Source: Hyphomicrobiales bacterium
GTDB lineage: Bacteria > Pseudomonadota > Alphaproteobacteria > Rhizobiales > Xanthobacteraceae
DNA length: 64,000 bases
Reading direction: 5' to 3'
Assembly: GCA_017305555.1 (NCBI GenBank)
Contig: JAFKKM010000010.1
Location: 1-64,000 of the forward strand
Within the stretch, counting starts at the first letter, position 1. Each line of letters begins with the position of its first letter. The position numbers and the translations under genes are program-made. The notes below the pieces were generated by a model. The model saw only the letters and a list, made by a program, of their open reading frames with translations, did no database searches and was not told the origin of the DNA. Below, piece by piece: positions 8,470 through 17,912 of the stretch.

Positions 8470-11460
8470 ATGGCCAAAGCTGCATCCAAGTCCCCATCTA
8501 AAAAGTCCCAATCCAAGAAATCCAAATCCGCATCCGCTTCAAAGGCTCAAGCGAAGTCGAAGAAGCCCGCCGCCGAGAAGACAAAGCCGGCGGCCACTGC
8601 GCGTGGCAAGGCGGTAAAAAAATCCGCCGCCAAAGCCAGGCCTGCTGCGAAAGCAGCAGCCAAGTCGGCGCCGAAGCCGACCGCGCGAAAGGCTGTCGTT
8701 GCGAAGGTAAGCAAGCCCGTTGCAAAGGCTCCTAAACCTGCGGCTCCGAAATCAGCGGCTCCCAAGGCTGCTGCTCCCAAGGCCGGCAAGTGGGTCTACA
8801 CCTTCGGTGACGGCAAGGCCGAAGGCCGCTCCAGTATGCGCGACCTGCTCGGCGGTAAAGGCGCCAATCTGGCGGAGATGGCCAATCTCGGCCTGCCGGT
8901 GCCTCCGGGTTTCACCATTCCGACCTCGGTATGCACGTACTTTTACGCGCACGACAAAAGCTATCCGAAGGAACTGAAGGCGCAGGTCGATCAGGCGTTG
9001 GCCTATGTAGGCAAGCTGACCGGCAAGGGTTTCGGCGACACCAAGAATCCGCTGCTGGTGTCGGTGCGCTCAGGCGCACGCGCCTCGATGCCGGGCATGA
9101 TGGACACCGTGCTCAATCTCGGCCTCAACGACGAGACCGTGGAATCGCTCGCCGCGCTGTCGGGCGACCGGCGCTTCGCCTATGACAGCTATCGTCGCTT
9201 CATCACCATGTATTCCGACGTGGTGCTGGGCCTCGAACATCATCACTTCGAAGAAATCCTCGACATCTTCAAGGACAGCAAGGGCTACACGCTCGACACC
9301 GACGTCACCGGCGACGAATGGGTCGAACTGGTTGGCCAGTACAAGCGGGCGGTCGCCGAGGAAACCGGCAGCGATTTTCCGCAGGACCCGCACGATCAGT
9401 TGTGGGGCGCCATCGGCGCGGTATTCTCCTCGTGGATGAACGCGCGCGCGGTGACCTATCGCAAGCTGCACGACATTCCCGAATCGTGGGGCACCGCCGT
9501 CAACGTGCAGGCGATGGTGTTCGGCAACATGGGCGAGACGTCGGCCACCGGCGTCGCCTTCACGCGCAATCCCTCGACCGGCGAGGGCAAGCTCTACGGC
9601 GAATTCCTGATCAATGCGCAAGGCGAGGACGTCGTCGCCGGCATCCGCACGCCGCAGGACATCACCGAGGAGGCGCGTGTCGAATCCGGCTCCGACAAGC
9701 CGTCGATGGAAAACGCGATGCCGGATGCCTTCAACGAATTGAAGCGCATCTATACGCTCTTGGAAAAGCATTACCGCGACATGCAGGACATGGAGTTCAC
9801 CGTCGAGGACGGCAAGCTCTGGATGCTGCAAACCCGTAACGGCAAGCGCACCGCCAAAGCGGCGCTGCGTATCGCCGTCGAACTCGCCAACGAAGGCTTG
9901 ATCTCGCGCAATGACGCGGTGTCGCGCATCGACCCCGCCTCGCTCGATCAGTTGCTGCATCCGACCATCGATCCGAATGCCAAGCGCGATGTGATCGCCA
10001 CCGGCCTGCCGGCTTCGCCCGGCGCGGCAGCAGGCGAGATCGTGTTCTCGTCGGACGAAGCCACCAAGCTGCAAGCCGACGGCCGCAAGGTCATTCTGGT
10101 GCGCATCGAAACCAGCCCGGAAGACATTCACGGTATGCACGCCGCCGAAGGCATTCTCACCACGCGCGGCGGCATGACCTCCCACGCGGCGGTGGTGGCG
10201 CGCGGCATGGGCAAGCCCTGCGTCTCCGGTTGCGGCATGATCCGCGTCGATTACGGTCGCGGCACCATGTCGATCGGCGATCGCGTCTTCAACGCCGGCG
10301 ATGTCATCACCATCGACGGTTCACTCGGACAGGTGCTGGCCGGTCGGATGCCGATGATCGAGCCGGAATTGTCCGGCGAGTTCGGCACGCTGATGGGCTG
10401 GGCCGATCAGGTTCGCAAGCTCGGCGTGCGCGTCAATGCCGACACGCCGCCGGATGCGCGCACCGCGATCCGGTTCGGTGCGGAAGGCATCGGCCTGTGC
10501 CGCACCGAGCATATGTTCTTCGAGGAGACGCGCATCCGCACCGTGCGCGAGATGATCCTCGCGGAAGACGAGCAGTCGCGCCGTTCGGCGCTGTCGAAGC
10601 TGCTGCCGATGCAGCGCGCCGACTTCGTCGAGCTGTTCGAGATCATGAAGGATCTGCCGGTGACGATCCGGCTGCTCGATCCGCCGCTGCATGAGTTCCT
10701 GCCGCACACACAAGCCGAGATCGAGGAAGTGGCGCGTGCCATGAACACCGATCCGCGCCGTCTGGCGGATCGTGCGCGTGAGCTCGCGGAGTTCAATCCG
10801 ATGCTCGGCTTCCGTGGTTGCCGTCTCGCGATCGCCTATCCGGAAATCGCCGAGATGCAGGCGCGTGCCATCTTCGAGGCGGCGGTCGAGGCCGGCAAGC
10901 GCACCGGCAAGGCAGTCAATCCGGAAGTGATGGTGCCGCTGATCGCGACCAAGGCCGAATTCGATCTGGTCAAGGCGCGCATTGACGCCACCGCGCAGGC
11001 GGTGTCGCGCGAAACCGGTGTCACGCTGAAGTATCAGGTCGGCACCATGATCGAACTGCCGCGCGCCTGTCTCAAGGCGGGCGAGATCGCGCAGGCGGCC
11101 GAGTTTTTCTCGTTCGGCACCAACGATCTGACGCAGACGACCTTCGGCATCAGCCGCGACGACGCCGCGAGTTTCCTCGGCACCTACACCGCGCGGGGTA
11201 TTCTCGAGATCGATCCGTTCGTTTCGGTCGATCGGGAGGGCGTCGGTGAACTGGTCAAGATCGCGGTGGAGCGTGGCCGCGCCACGCGTCGCGATCTCAA
11301 GATGGGAATCTGCGGTGAGCACGGCGGCGATCCGGCCTCGGTGAATTTCTGTCACCACATCGGATTGAACTACGTGTCGTGTTCGCCGTATCGCGTGCCG
11401 ATCGCGCGGCTCGCGGCGGCGCAGGCGGCGCTCGGCAAGGAGATCGCCAGCCAGGCGTGA
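8470..11460 (+). CDS. ppdK: Pyruvate phosphate dikinase with Lys/Ala-rich N-terminal extension
   Basis: Interconverts pyruvate, ATP and Pi with phosphoenolpyruvate, AMP and PPi. Domains in order: an extra ~106-residue N-terminus made almost only of Lys, Ala, Ser and Pro; the PEP/pyruvate-binding ATP-grasp part beginning 'KWVYTFGDGKAEG' at about residue 107; the swivelling phosphohistidine domain with 'GGMTSHAAVVARG' (His572); and the C-terminal PEP-utilising TIM barrel with 'FGTNDLTQTTFG' and 'GICGEHGGDP' (Cys948). The total of 996 residues exceeds the usual ~880 by the extension. Start ATG 8470 has only a poorly spaced GGAAG upstream, so the start is less certain than the product. A terminator follows at 11492. 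Confidence 0.95.
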   Translation: MAKAASKSPSKKSQSKKSKSASASKAQAKSKKPAAEKTKPAATARGKAVKKSAAKARPAAKAAAKSAPKPTARKAVVAKVSKPVAKAPKPAAPKSAAPKAAAPKAGKWVYTFGDGKAEGRSSMRDLLGGKGANLAEMANLGLPVPPGFTIPTSVCTYFYAHDKSYPKELKAQVDQALAYVGKLTGKGFGDTKNPLLVSVRSGARASMPGMMDTVLNLGLNDETVESLAALSGDRRFAYDSYRRFITMYSDVVLGLEHHHFEEILDIFKDSKGYTLDTDVTGDEWVELVGQYKRAVAEETGSDFPQDPHDQLWGAIGAVFSSWMNARAVTYRKLHDIPESWGTAVNVQAMVFGNMGETSATGVAFTRNPSTGEGKLYGEFLINAQGEDVVAGIRTPQDITEEARVESGSDKPSMENAMPDAFNELKRIYTLLEKHYRDMQDMEFTVEDGKLWMLQTRNGKRTAKAALRIAVELANEGLISRNDAVSRIDPASLDQLLHPTIDPNAKRDVIATGLPASPGAAAGEIVFSSDEATKLQADGRKVILVRIETSPEDIHGMHAAEGILTTRGGMTSHAAVVARGMGKPCVSGCGMIRVDYGRGTMSIGDRVFNAGDVITIDGSLGQVLAGRMPMIEPELSGEFGTLMGWADQVRKLGVRVNADTPPDARTAIRFGAEGIGLCRTEHMFFEETRIRTVREMILAEDEQSRRSALSKLLPMQRADFVELFEIMKDLPVTIRLLDPPLHEFLPHTQAEIEEVARAMNTDPRRLADRARELAEFNPMLGFRGCRLAIAYPEIAEMQARAIFEAAVEAGKRTGKAVNPEVMVPLIATKAEFDLVKARIDATAQAVSRETGVTLKYQVGTMIELPRACLKAGEIAQAAEFFSFGTNDLTQTTFGISRDDAASFLGTYTARGILEIDPFVSVDREGVGELVKIAVERGRATRRDLKMGICGEHGGDPASVNFCHHIGLNYVSCSPYRVPIARLAAAQAALGKEIASQA

Positions 11461-11491
11461 TGCTTGCTGCGTCTCAAAGTCAAATGATGCG

Positions 11492-11526
11492 AAATGCCCG
11501 GAGCCTGCTCCGGGCATTTTTCGTTT
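11492..11526 (+). terminator. Rho-independent terminator after ppdK
   Basis: A perfect stem, AAATGCCCGGAGC paired with GCTCCGGGCATTT, around a 2-base loop, followed directly by a T-rich run. It lies 31 bases after the ppdK stop. Confidence 0.9.
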
Positions 11527-11550
11527 TCATGATTGCAACGAGTGTCTTTC

Positions 11551-11624
11551 CGTCATGCCTGGACTTGATCCGGGCATCCGTCCTCGGAAGAAGATGGATT
11601 GCCGGGTCAAGCCCGGCAATGACG
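11551..11624. repeat. Palindromic intergenic repeat, CGTCATGCC type
   Basis: Inverted repeat of about 74 bp. The left arm begins CGTCATGCCTGGACTTGATC and includes CCGGGCATCC; the right arm runs GATTGCCGGGTCAAGCCCGG and ends CAATGACG. It resembles the small dispersed palindromes of Bradyrhizobium-type genomes. Only one copy of this exact type is in the window. Confidence 0.75.
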
Positions 11625-11856
11625 TTCGAACTGCAATCTCTTTCACCATCTCCATTGACCGGATGTTTACCTTTCCTGCTCACGCGCGATTCACTACGCG
11701 AGGAGAAAGCCTTGCGCCGCAACGACAAGCCGCTTGCATGTGTCTTACGTGCATCGCCGATTAACTCCCCCGCAACTTTAATGGGCTACTAACGGCAAGG
11801 ATCGAATTGCATCGAAGGTGCGCGTCGATCTCGTGTGTGCGTATGTGTAGCGTTGC

Positions 11857-13251
11857 GTGAGCGTATCGATGTTTGTCATGCGTAACGGGCCGAAGGGCGC
11901 ACGGTTGGCGCTCTTCGGCCTCGGTCTTGGCGTCTTCGCGCTGTTCCCGAAGGAAGCCGGATACCAGGACATTGCCTCGCTGCTGGCGCGCCAGCCGGGG
12001 GTCGCCGAACGTTGGCAGGAGCGGGTGTTCTCGCCGACCGTCAACACGATTCAGGTTGCAACCTTCAGTTTCGGTCGCCCCATCGGTACGTCGCTGCCGC
12101 GCACCGCCGCAGCCCTGCTCGCGAGCTTCGAAAGCCAAGGCAACGATATCGTCGGTGCCATGACCCGCAATCCGGCGCTGGTGCAGCCGCGCCGTTATCA
12201 GTCCAGCGATTTTCCGCGCGTCGACCGCACTCTGAAAGGCGATCGGCTTGCCATTGTCGCGCCCGCCGAGGTGCCGGAGAGCGTGACCCCGCAGGAGGAA
12301 CCCTCGCGCTTCGTTGCGCCTCCCGCGCGTGAGAAGACTGCGGCGGCCCCGCAAGTGCCGCTCGATCCAGAACTTGCCGAAGCGCTCAGCGCGCCGCCGC
12401 TGGCGCAATACAATGCCGCTTCGGCGGTGGACGTCCGGCCGTTCGAGGACAAGGGCCCGGCAGTCAGCCACGAGCATTTGCCGGCGGTAACGCCATCGCC
12501 AGATCCTTTCAAGGTGCAGACCGCGAGTCTCTACTTTGGCAGCGACTCGCTCGGTGTCGCCGGCCAGACGTTGCAAAGCTGGCAGCCTGGCGAGGAACCG
12601 ACGGTGTTGCGTCCCGGTGCGCCGGACCCCGATCTCAAAACCACGTCGCCGCACGTTGCTGCGGTCGTACCGCAGGCGGGCGAGAGCGTTGCCGGCAAGG
12701 GTGAGGTCAACAGCGAGCACAAGGCCCATCCGAAGACGCCGGCGGAGCGGCTGGGCCTAGAGGGCAAGGCGCGCGCGAAGCAAGAGAAGTGTCTCGCCGA
12801 AGCTGTCTATTTCGAGGCGCGGGGTGAGGCGGTGCGTGGCCAGATCGCGGTGGCGCAAGTGGTAATGAACCGTGTGTTCTCCGGCTTCTATCCGACCACC
12901 GTATGCGGTGTGGTCTACCAGAACGCCAATCGCCGGCTGGCCTGCCAATTCACCTTCGCTTGCGACGGCATTCCGGACGTGGTGCGCGAACCCGACATGT
13001 GGGAACGCGCGCGCAAGATTGCGAAGGCAACCCTCGACGGCCAGCTCTGGCTGCCCGAAGTTGCGAAGTCGACGCATTATCACGCCTATTGGGTGCATCC
13101 GTCGTGGGTGCGCGAGATGCGCAAGATGTATCGCACCGGCGTGCATACGTTCTATCGGCCACGCGCATGGGGCGATGGCAGCGATGCGCCGAGCTGGGGC
13201 ACGCCGGCCTCGACCGCCGAGATTTCGGCGAAGCTCGCCGCGATCAAATAG
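11857..13251 (+). CDS. SleB-like cell-wall hydrolase
   Basis: Predicted peptidoglycan hydrolase of 464 residues with a C-terminal Hydrolase_2/SleB domain at about residues 308-430. Signatures are 'CLAEAVYFEARGE', 'GQIAVAQVVMNRV', 'CQFTFACDG' and 'STHYHAYWVHPSW'. The first glutamate of 'EAVYFEARGE' is the probable catalytic acid by family knowledge. The N-terminus has a hydrophobic segment near residues 15-28 (signal or anchor), then a long Pro/Ala-rich linker. Start is uncertain: GTG 11857 or ATG 11869; neither has a good ribosome site. SleB homologues in non-sporulating alphaproteobacteria act in wall remodelling. Confidence 0.85.
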   Translation: MSVSMFVMRNGPKGARLALFGLGLGVFALFPKEAGYQDIASLLARQPGVAERWQERVFSPTVNTIQVATFSFGRPIGTSLPRTAAALLASFESQGNDIVGAMTRNPALVQPRRYQSSDFPRVDRTLKGDRLAIVAPAEVPESVTPQEEPSRFVAPPAREKTAAAPQVPLDPELAEALSAPPLAQYNAASAVDVRPFEDKGPAVSHEHLPAVTPSPDPFKVQTASLYFGSDSLGVAGQTLQSWQPGEEPTVLRPGAPDPDLKTTSPHVAAVVPQAGESVAGKGEVNSEHKAHPKTPAERLGLEGKARAKQEKCLAEAVYFEARGEAVRGQIAVAQVVMNRVFSGFYPTTVCGVVYQNANRRLACQFTFACDGIPDVVREPDMWERARKIAKATLDGQLWLPEVAKSTHYHAYWVHPSWVREMRKMYRTGVHTFYRPRAWGDGSDAPSWGTPASTAEISAKLAAIK

Positions 13252-13402
13252 GCAGCGACGAAATTGCCCGAACGGCTGACCAGCGGCCTTTGAAGGTTGC
13301 CGGGCCCCGTCGCATTGGATAAATTCGCTCCATCAGCGGCGCGAAATTGCGCCATTCATTCGACATTCCGTTCTTTCGGCGGTGGTTACAGGGGTATCAG
13401 GC

Positions 13403-14389
13403 GTGGGCACATTCAAGGCGGTGCGTATCGACAAGGCCGAGAAGGGCACCACGGCGACGCTGACCCAGTTCGACGAAGCGGAACTGATGGACGGCGACGT
13501 TACCATTCGTATCGAATGGTCGACACTGAATTACAAGGACGGCTTGGCGGTCACCGGCAAGGCGCCGGTGGTGCGCCGCTTCCCCATGATCGCCGGAATC
13601 GATTTTGCCGGCACCGTCGAACAGTCCTCGCACCCGGCCTGGAAGGCTGGCGACAAGGTGGTCTGCAACGGCTGGGGCATGGGCGAGACGCATTTGGGTG
13701 CCTATGCCGAGAAAGCGCGCGTCAAGGGCGATTGGCTGGTGCGGCTGCCGGAGGGCATGTCGGCGCGCGACGCCATGGCGGTCGGCACGGCGGGTTACAC
13801 CGCGATGCTGTCGGTGCTGGCGCTTGAGAAACACGGTTTGAAGCCGGCTGACGGCCCGGTAGTCGTGACCGGCGCGGCGGGTGGCGTCGGCTCCGTCGCT
13901 ATCGCAGTGCTGTCGAAGCTCGGCTATCAGGTGATCGCGTCCACCGGTCGCGCGTCTGAGGCGGATTATCTGCGCGGTCTCGGGGCCGCCGAGATCATCG
14001 ATCGCAACGAACTCTCTGGACCCGCCAAGCCGCTGGCCAAGGAGCGCTGGGCGGGCGGCGTTGACAGCGTCGGTTCCACCACGCTGGCGAACCTGCTGTC
14101 GATGACCAAATATCGTGGCGCCATCGCCGCCTGCGGCCTTGCCGCCGGCATGGACCTGCCGTCATCGGTTGCCCCCTTCATTTTGCGCGGGGTGTGTCTT
14201 CTCGGCATCGATTCGGTGATGTGCCCGATCGAACTTCGCAAGCAGGCCTGGAGCCGTCTGGCGAGCGATCTCGATCGTTCGAAACTTGCTGAAATTACTC
14301 ATGAAATCAATCTGGACGAGGTGATCGCAGCAGGTCCCCGGATCCTCGGAGGGCAGGTGCGGGGCCGCATCGTGGTAAAGATTTCCTGA
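13403..14389 (+). CDS. AcuI/YhdH-type NADPH-dependent acrylyl-CoA (quinone) reductase
   Basis: Zinc-independent medium-chain reductase of 328 residues, the length of E. coli YhdH and Ruegeria/Rhodobacter AcuI. Motifs: '[17 protein letters not shown]' and '[12 protein letters not shown]' in the catalytic domain, '[16 protein letters not shown]' for NADPH binding, and '[15 protein letters not shown]' typical of the YhdH subgroup. AcuI members reduce acryloyl-CoA to propionyl-CoA; the substrate here is inferred. I chose GTG 13403 ([11 protein letters not shown]) since homology starts there; the frame runs to GTG 13382. Confidence 0.85.
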   Translation: MGTFKAVRIDKAEKGTTATLTQFDEAELMDGDVTIRIEWSTLNYKDGLAVTGKAPVVRRFPMIAGIDFAGTVEQSSHPAWKAGDKVVCNGWGMGETHLGAYAEKARVKGDWLVRLPEGMSARDAMAVGTAGYTAMLSVLALEKHGLKPADGPVVVTGAAGGVGSVAIAVLSKLGYQVIASTGRASEADYLRGLGAAEIIDRNELSGPAKPLAKERWAGGVDSVGSTTLANLLSMTKYRGAIAACGLAAGMDLPSSVAPFILRGVCLLGIDSVMCPIELRKQAWSRLASDLDRSKLAEITHEINLDEVIAAGPRILGGQVRGRIVVKIS

Positions 14390-14401
14390 GTTTCGTTCAG
14401 A

Positions 14402-14460
14402 CTTTACCAACCAAGCTGCTCCATTGTTGCCATGGTTAGTATGGTAAGCAGCGGGTAAAG
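14402..14460. promoter_or_regulatory. Nested inverted repeats between the reductase and secreted-protein genes
   Basis: An outer pair CTTTACC (14402-14408) and GGTAAAG (14454-14460), an inner CTGCT/AGCAG pair, and a core TTGCCAT-N7-ATGGTAA (14427-14447). There is no T-run, so it reads better as an operator or mRNA hairpin than as an intrinsic terminator. It lies 50 bases before the next start codon. Confidence 0.4.
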
Positions 14461-14509
14461 GTGACGCGGCGGCGTCATCTATCCTGCGCTCAGTTGTGTG
14501 GAGTTCAGC

Positions 14510-15085
14510 ATGCTTGCGCGTTTTGTGTTGGGTGCCTTGACCATCGGCGCGTTGATCGCGCCAGCCGTGGCCGGCGAAATGAACGCCACCGAGGCGCGCA
14601 AGTTCGTCGTCGGCAAGATCTTCTCCTTTACCTGTTTCGACGGCACGCGCGGCGCAGGCCGGATTTTCGATGACGGTTCGGCGGCCGGGTCGATCCAGTT
14701 CAGCGGGTCCGGGCCGACGCGCTACATGCGGCTTCCGGTCAATACGGTGCAGACGCGCGGCGAATCGGTCTGTGCCTCGCTGAAGGGCTTGCCGTTCTCG
14801 CCGTGCTTCAATCTCGACAAGAAGGATGACCGCAGCTTCCGTGGTGCGGTATCGGGCATGGGCTTCGCCTATTGCGATTTCCATCACAAGGGTGCCGGAC
14901 ATATCCTCATGGCGCGCGCCGTTTCGGGCAGGGGACCGCGCTCGCTGCATCCGCGCCATGTGAGATCGGCGGACGCGGCATCGCCGGAAGTCGTGGCGCG
15001 CGTGGAAACCCCGAAAGTCGAGAAGTCAAAGATCTCGCCGGTGCAGGCCGAAGCGGTTTCCGAACTGCGCCGCTCCACCGACTGA
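14510..15085 (+). CDS. Secreted hypothetical protein
   Basis: A 191-residue exported protein. MLARFVLGALTIGALIAPAVAG is a signal peptide with cleavage after AVA-G. The mature part carries four or five cysteines ('FTCFDGT', 'ESVCASLKG', 'FSPCFNL', 'FAYCDFHH') that could form disulfides, followed by a charged C-terminal tail. Start ATG 14510 has TGGAG 6 bases upstream. I do not recognise a family; similar short Cys-containing periplasmic proteins are common in Nitrobacteraceae. Confidence 0.75.
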   Translation: MLARFVLGALTIGALIAPAVAGEMNATEARKFVVGKIFSFTCFDGTRGAGRIFDDGSAAGSIQFSGSGPTRYMRLPVNTVQTRGESVCASLKGLPFSPCFNLDKKDDRSFRGAVSGMGFAYCDFHHKGAGHILMARAVSGRGPRSLHPRHVRSADAASPEVVARVETPKVEKSKISPVQAEAVSELRRSTD

Positions 15086-15111
15086 TCTTCATTCTGTGAC
15101 TTGCACGCCTA

Positions 15112-17772
15112 TTATGCCTCCGGCGGCGCGTTGACCTGCGCCGACGGTTGCGGTGCACTCCGGAACAGGATGCGCTGATACAGCCAGCCGATGGCAACCA
15201 GCACCAGCCCGAGCACCATGAACGACAGCGCGCGATAAACGCCGGTCAGTTCCGACATATCCACCATGAACGCCTTGAGGATGGTCAGCGCGATCACCGC
15301 CGCCGAGGCTAGTCGCGCACGCTGCGAGTTGAGCAGCACGCCGGCCGTGAGTAACACCACGCCGAATGCCAGCCACGCGATCGTATAGGTGTACTGTTCG
15401 GCGTCGCTGATGCCGCCGCTGTTCATGATCGGACCATAATAGATGCGGCGTATTTCCAGCGTGACATAAGCGAGCGCCAACACCAGCGCGCCGGCGGCGA
15501 GTCCGTGCCCATAGAAACGGGTGCGGCGGCCGGCCACGAGATAAGACAGCGTCAGCATCAATGCAGCAGGCAGCGCGTAGCCGAGCAGCAGGAGATTGAC
15601 GACCACGCCGCCGACATCGATGTGCCAGATCATCGGATTGTCGAGCCCCAGCAGGCCGAACAGCGCGGCGAGGCAGGCGAAGATCGTCAGCAGCACCGCC
15701 GCGACATCATGCACGATGCTGCGCGAGCGGATGCGCAAGCGTTCGAGCCCGATGGCCATCGCCAGTGCGACGCAGACTTGCAGCGCCACCTCGGTCAGTC
15801 CGGCGATGTTGGCGTAGACCTTGCCGCCGTTGACCGCGTGGCGAATCTCCATGAAAGCCAGCAGCACGGTGAACAGGATCGCGGCGGACTCGATCATGCG
15901 TAGCGGCACGTCGTCGCCGCGTTTGCGCAGCAGATAGCTCGCGGTCCAGAACGACAGCGCCGGAATGCCGTAGCCCCACAAGAGCCAGTTGAAGATGATG
16001 GTGCTGCCGATGGCGTCGCCCGCGATGCGCGGTTCATAGCCGATGCGCGCCACGACGATGGCCGCGAGGATCGCCGCCAACCAGCGCAGGAACGGAATCG
16101 GCCGTTGTGTGGCGACCCATGCGGTGCCCGCCGACATCAGCGCCAGCGCGATAGTCAGCCAGCCGCGTTCCAGCGCGAAGGTCAGTGCCAGTGCCAAAGC
16201 GGCCAGCGTACCGGTGGCAAACAGCGCGGCTGCGATGGCCTGACCCGGTCGAGATTCGCGTCGGCTCAACGTCTCGGTCATCCAGCCGAACACCGCCGCG
16301 AGAATGACGGCGATGATCGCGAAGGGAATCGAGCGGTCGAAATGTGCGACACGCGCATAAAGCGCGATCAGCAAGGCAATCGGCGTGAACACCGCCGACG
16401 CGGCCCAGATCACCGGCACCGATGCGCTGATCGAGCGACCCTGCGCGGCGAAACCCGCGACGGCAAATCCAGTCGCGAAGATTGCGGCCGCGATCAGATG
16501 CGCGGAGACAGAGTCATCTGTCGCGCTGGGCGCGAGGCCCGGCATCGCGCCGCCCGGCAGCACCAGCATATCGGGATTGGCGCGCACAGCCCATTCGAGG
16601 AACACGACCGCGACCAGTACGGCATTGGCCGCGACCGCCGCGACGGCCGCCGGCGTACGCCAGGCAATCGCGAGTGTGGCGACGATCAGCAAGCCGAATA
16701 CCGCGATCGCCGACATGGCGTGGCCGCTGCCGAGCACGATCATCGTGGCGCCGAGTGCGTAGGCCGCCAGTGCGCTGGAGGAAACCGGTTCCACCTTTCC
16801 CGGTTCGGCAGGCGGGCCGAACAGCAATCCGCACACCACGAGCGCTGCGGTGAGCGCGAAGCCGACGATGACATGGAATGCGTGGGGGGCGACCATCGAC
16901 GGTCCGCAGTCGAGGCATGGGATCGTCCACAACAGCGCAAAGACGACGGTGGTGATCGCAAGCCAGCGCCACAATCGGATGCGTGCAAGTCCGAACGCGG
17001 CGGCGGTTACGATGGCGAGGTAGATATACAGCGCCCAGAAGTCCGGCCGCTCCGACGACACCAGCACCGGCGTCACGAATGCACCGATGACGCCGAGTCC
17101 GGCCAGCGCCGGACCGTGCAACAGCGCGGCCGCCAGTGTGCCGAGGGCCACCAGGCCGAGCAGTACGAAAGCGGTGGCGGGCACGAGGAAGTCGTACAGC
17201 GCGTAGGCCGCATACACCGTCGCGAAGGCGACGGCAGTTCCGGCGGCGGTGAGGATGGCCGGGATGTTGGCGATCGGCAGCGGCGTAATAACCGCCATGC
17301 TGTCTTGCCGGCGCGTCCATTCGCCGGCGGCGAGCAGCGCGGCCGCGAACAGACCGCCGAGCAGCACACGCACGCCGGGTCCGAGCAGGCCTTCCTCGAT
17401 GGAGTAACGCACCATGAAGAAACCGCCGAGCGCCAGCGTCAGACCGCCGAGCCAGACCACCCAGCGTGTGCCGATGCGTTCCTCGATGCGTGCGCCGGAA
17501 GCGGTGGCGGCGTTCGGAATCGGCGGAGGCTGCTGGCTTTCGTCCGTATCGGGCACGAGTGGCGGCGGCACGGGAATCGAGGTGTCTGCGCTGACCGCCG
17601 CTTCGTCCATCGTCGGCTGTAGCGGGATGTTGAGCGGCGGGGGCATGGCGATCGTCCCGCTGCCAGCGGCTTCCAACGCCTGCACACGCGCTTGCAACGC
17701 ATCGGCGCGATTGAGTGCCTTGCGGGCGAAAATGACGGCGGCGATGGCGATCAGCAGCGCGAGAAATTCCAT
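15112..17772 (-). CDS. DUF2339 polytopic membrane protein
   Basis: An 886-residue inner-membrane protein. It has a short N-terminal membrane helix, a heptad-like stretch 'ALNRADALQARVQALEAAG', a Pro-rich linker ('PPPLVPDTDESQQPPPIP'), then 'EERIGTRWVVWLGGLTLALGG', the DUF2339 hallmark, and more than 20 hydrophobic segments to the C-terminus ('VLGLVLVAIGWLYQRILF'). Function is unknown; the family is often described as a putative transporter-like membrane protein. Start ATG 17772 has GAGG 4 bases upstream. It converges on the secreted protein gene at 14510. Confidence 0.88.
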   Translation of the reverse strand: MEFLALLIAIAAVIFARKALNRADALQARVQALEAAGSGTIAMPPPLNIPLQPTMDEAAVSADTSIPVPPPLVPDTDESQQPPPIPNAATASGARIEERIGTRWVVWLGGLTLALGGFFMVRYSIEEGLLGPGVRVLLGGLFAAALLAAGEWTRRQDSMAVITPLPIANIPAILTAAGTAVAFATVYAAYALYDFLVPATAFVLLGLVALGTLAAALLHGPALAGLGVIGAFVTPVLVSSERPDFWALYIYLAIVTAAAFGLARIRLWRWLAITTVVFALLWTIPCLDCGPSMVAPHAFHVIVGFALTAALVVCGLLFGPPAEPGKVEPVSSSALAAYALGATMIVLGSGHAMSAIAVFGLLIVATLAIAWRTPAAVAAVAANAVLVAVVFLEWAVRANPDMLVLPGGAMPGLAPSATDDSVSAHLIAAAIFATGFAVAGFAAQGRSISASVPVIWAASAVFTPIALLIALYARVAHFDRSIPFAIIAVILAAVFGWMTETLSRRESRPGQAIAAALFATGTLAALALALTFALERGWLTIALALMSAGTAWVATQRPIPFLRWLAAILAAIVVARIGYEPRIAGDAIGSTIIFNWLLWGYGIPALSFWTASYLLRKRGDDVPLRMIESAAILFTVLLAFMEIRHAVNGGKVYANIAGLTEVALQVCVALAMAIGLERLRIRSRSIVHDVAAVLLTIFACLAALFGLLGLDNPMIWHIDVGGVVVNLLLLGYALPAALMLTLSYLVAGRRTRFYGHGLAAGALVLALAYVTLEIRRIYYGPIMNSGGISDAEQYTYTIAWLAFGVVLLTAGVLLNSQRARLASAAVIALTILKAFMVDMSELTGVYRALSFMVLGLVLVAIGWLYQRILFRSAPQPSAQVNAPPEA

Positions 17773-17912
17773 AGGTCCTCGATCGTCGCGTCACCGGAGA
17801 GCCCGGCGGGGTGGTCGATGGTTGGAGAAATGAGGTGCGCGCTATCGCGGCAGCGTGTCGTCAGTCGGCGCGTTGCGGTATTCGGTTCAAAGAGGGGCGC
17901 GTCCGGCGGGCG

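Larger units (their letters stand above)
11461..11856. other. Intergenic region between ppdK and the SleB-like gene
   Basis: About 396 bases with no supported gene. It holds the ppdK terminator (11492-11526) and a palindromic repeat (11551-11624). A TTG codon at 11712 with AGGAGA upstream opens a 26-codon frame, which I do not consider a gene. Confidence 0.7.

Noticed and set aside
9070-10185. 371-codon minus-strand frame inside ppdK
   Set aside because: Antisense shadow of a conserved enzyme; no recognisable protein.
16105-17622. 505-codon plus-strand frame opposite the DUF2339 gene
   Set aside because: Low-complexity Arg/Gly/Gln sequence; the minus-strand gene has clear membrane and DUF2339 features.
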